Below, in pieces: positions 62,906 to 64,000 of a stretch of 64,000 bases of DNA. Location: NCBI GenBank assembly GCA_963082975.1, contig OY720344.1:96539228-96603227 (forward strand). Reading direction: 5' to 3'. A program made the translations under genes and the position numbers. Position 1 is the first letter of the stretch; each line of letters starts with the position of its first letter. The stretch is from Labia minor. Lineage: Eukaryota > Arthropoda > Insecta > Dermaptera > Spongiphoridae. Under the pieces are notes generated by a model. It was given only the letters and a program-made list of their open reading frames with translations. It was not told the DNA's origin and did no database searches.

Positions 62906-62907
62906 TA

Positions 62908-63350
62908 TATTATTCCTGCATAAATCTACCTGACTCTTCGGAAGCCTGTTATTACTTATATATCAATTGTAATTGTAACATATCAATATCGTTGTTTATA
63001 TTTGCTTTAATTTTTTATTTTATTAACTGTTAGTTAAAGAATAATTTTAAAGAAAAATATTTTTTATAAGATCAAAGTGACCAATCATTGTCGAAATTCG
63101 TAGTAGTGAATTTTACACGTTTTTGGTTATTGAATATATTTTAGTCCATGTGAGAATGAAGAGGTTAAAAGGCTAGTTGAATATAACGTTTGTGATGATT
63201 GTTTAATGGAGATTAAATATTTTATTAGGTGGTGGCTTTAATATACTAATTGGAGGGAATAAATTATCTTGATAGAAAGTGTAATTTGAAAACTCATCTT
63301 TTTTCGATGAAAGGTTCTCTAATTATTATCTAATAATTAATGAGTACAAG
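62908..63350. other. AT-rich spacer
   Basis: No gene is recognised. Confidence 0.5.
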
Positions 63351-63724
63351 CAGTGTCGGACTAAGGAATTTTCGGGCCCTAGGCAAGGACAGAATTCCGG
63401 GCCCCCCACCCAGATGAAAAAAAAAACAAAACATAAAAATCTATTATTTATTTTATTTTTCATTAAAAAAATATATTATATATTATATTATTGAAAAGTA
63501 GTACATTGTATTTAATAAAGATTATTGCATAGAGCAGGGGTCGGGGCAACCTTTTTCAATCGCGCACTTTTTTGAAATGATATATAACAGAGGTGGGCAA
63601 ACTTGGTGATACCTCGAGCCTGAAAAATCGTGATCGCAAAATCATTTTACTTTTTTTTTTTTTTTTTTAGAACAATATTGAAAAAATTTAGCAAATTTAC
63701 CACCTAGGTCTAAATCCGCCCCTG
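63351..63724. mobile_element. hAT MITE with 8-bp target duplication
   Basis: Flanked by AGTACAAG at 63343-63350 and 63725-63732. The ends are CAGTGTCGGACTAA and, inverted, CAGGGGCGGATTTA, an imperfect hAT-type terminal repeat. Inside, near 63535-63620, GGGGTCGGGGCAACC and CAGAGGTGGGCAAACTT resemble ends of further hAT elements, so it may be nested. No coding sequence. Confidence 0.75.
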
Positions 63725-64000
63725 AGTACAAGTAAGTGTAAGAATAAAGGTGATCCAAATGGACCGTTTATCCAGAGCTGTCGTACTCAACTTTTTTGAC
63801 CTACAGGCTCCCCCCTTAAAAATTAAAAATTATATGCAACATGTAATTTTTAATTAGATTTTAATGATAATTCTTTAAAAGTTTTGAATCAATTATCCTT
63901 TTTTTCTATCTCAAAATGTAATAACCTTGTTTACCTCTACTGCGTCTTCTAATATTGTTCTTTAGATCTGGCAAATGAGCCTAGTTGATTTGGTTTTTAT
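63725..64000. other. Right end of window
   Basis: Short spacer with a hAT-like phrase around 63780 (CTGTCGTACTCAACTTTTTTG); no gene. Confidence 0.35.

Overview
The window is AT-rich animal nuclear DNA. It has split genes with GT-AG introns, non-LTR retrotransposons, Helitrons and Tc1/hAT/MULE DNA transposons. The Helitron endonuclease and retrotransposon protein styles point to an arthropod, probably an insect, but the species cannot be fixed from sequence alone. There are no operons, and no rRNA, tRNA or CRISPR array was recognised.

The main content is a four-member family of small spliced genes, all on the minus strand (569-3335, 9613-12427, 24607-27372, 33106-34717). They are derived from a cyclin-dependent kinase, closest in style to CDK4/6. 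Each can be read through canonical splice sites with preserved phase and no stop, giving predicted proteins of about 283, 254, 283 and 257 residues. All four have lost both catalytic aspartates: the HRD motif is HRN or HQN, and the DFG motif is KFG or NFG. The ATP-binding glycine loop and beta-3 lysine are degenerate (A type) or absent (B type). They look like a tandemly expanded pseudokinase family. Residues that hold the C-lobe together (APE, DxWSxG, the late arginine) are kept.

The four genes arose in two steps. An older duplication made the diverged A and B types. A later duplication of roughly 18-24 kb then copied A+B and their right flank: bases 1 to about 18475 correspond to about 24037-47185. 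Comparing the two units gives empty sites for several insertions: Helitrons at 4100-6351, 9985-11183, 36254-38294 and 43402-46897, a young 5'-truncated LINE at 34844-36140, and a probable solo LTR at 19635-20531.

From about 47 to 57 kb lies a transposon graveyard. It holds a THAP-like fragment, an inverted repeat with 1.2-kb arms (48917-53715) interrupted by a hAT-like element that itself carries MULE transposase remnants, an 80-bp hAT miniature element, and the 3' end of another LINE. From 57 to 64 kb two paralogous two-exon zinc-finger genes lie in tandem on the plus strand (222 and 170 residues; one C2HC finger followed by five or three C2H2 fingers). They are followed by MITE-like elements, an internally deleted Tc1 element and a hAT MITE.

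Functionally, only the four pseudokinase-type genes and the two zinc-finger genes look like possible host genes; nearly everything else is mobile or repeat DNA. No link between the kinases and the zinc-finger genes is visible beyond proximity.
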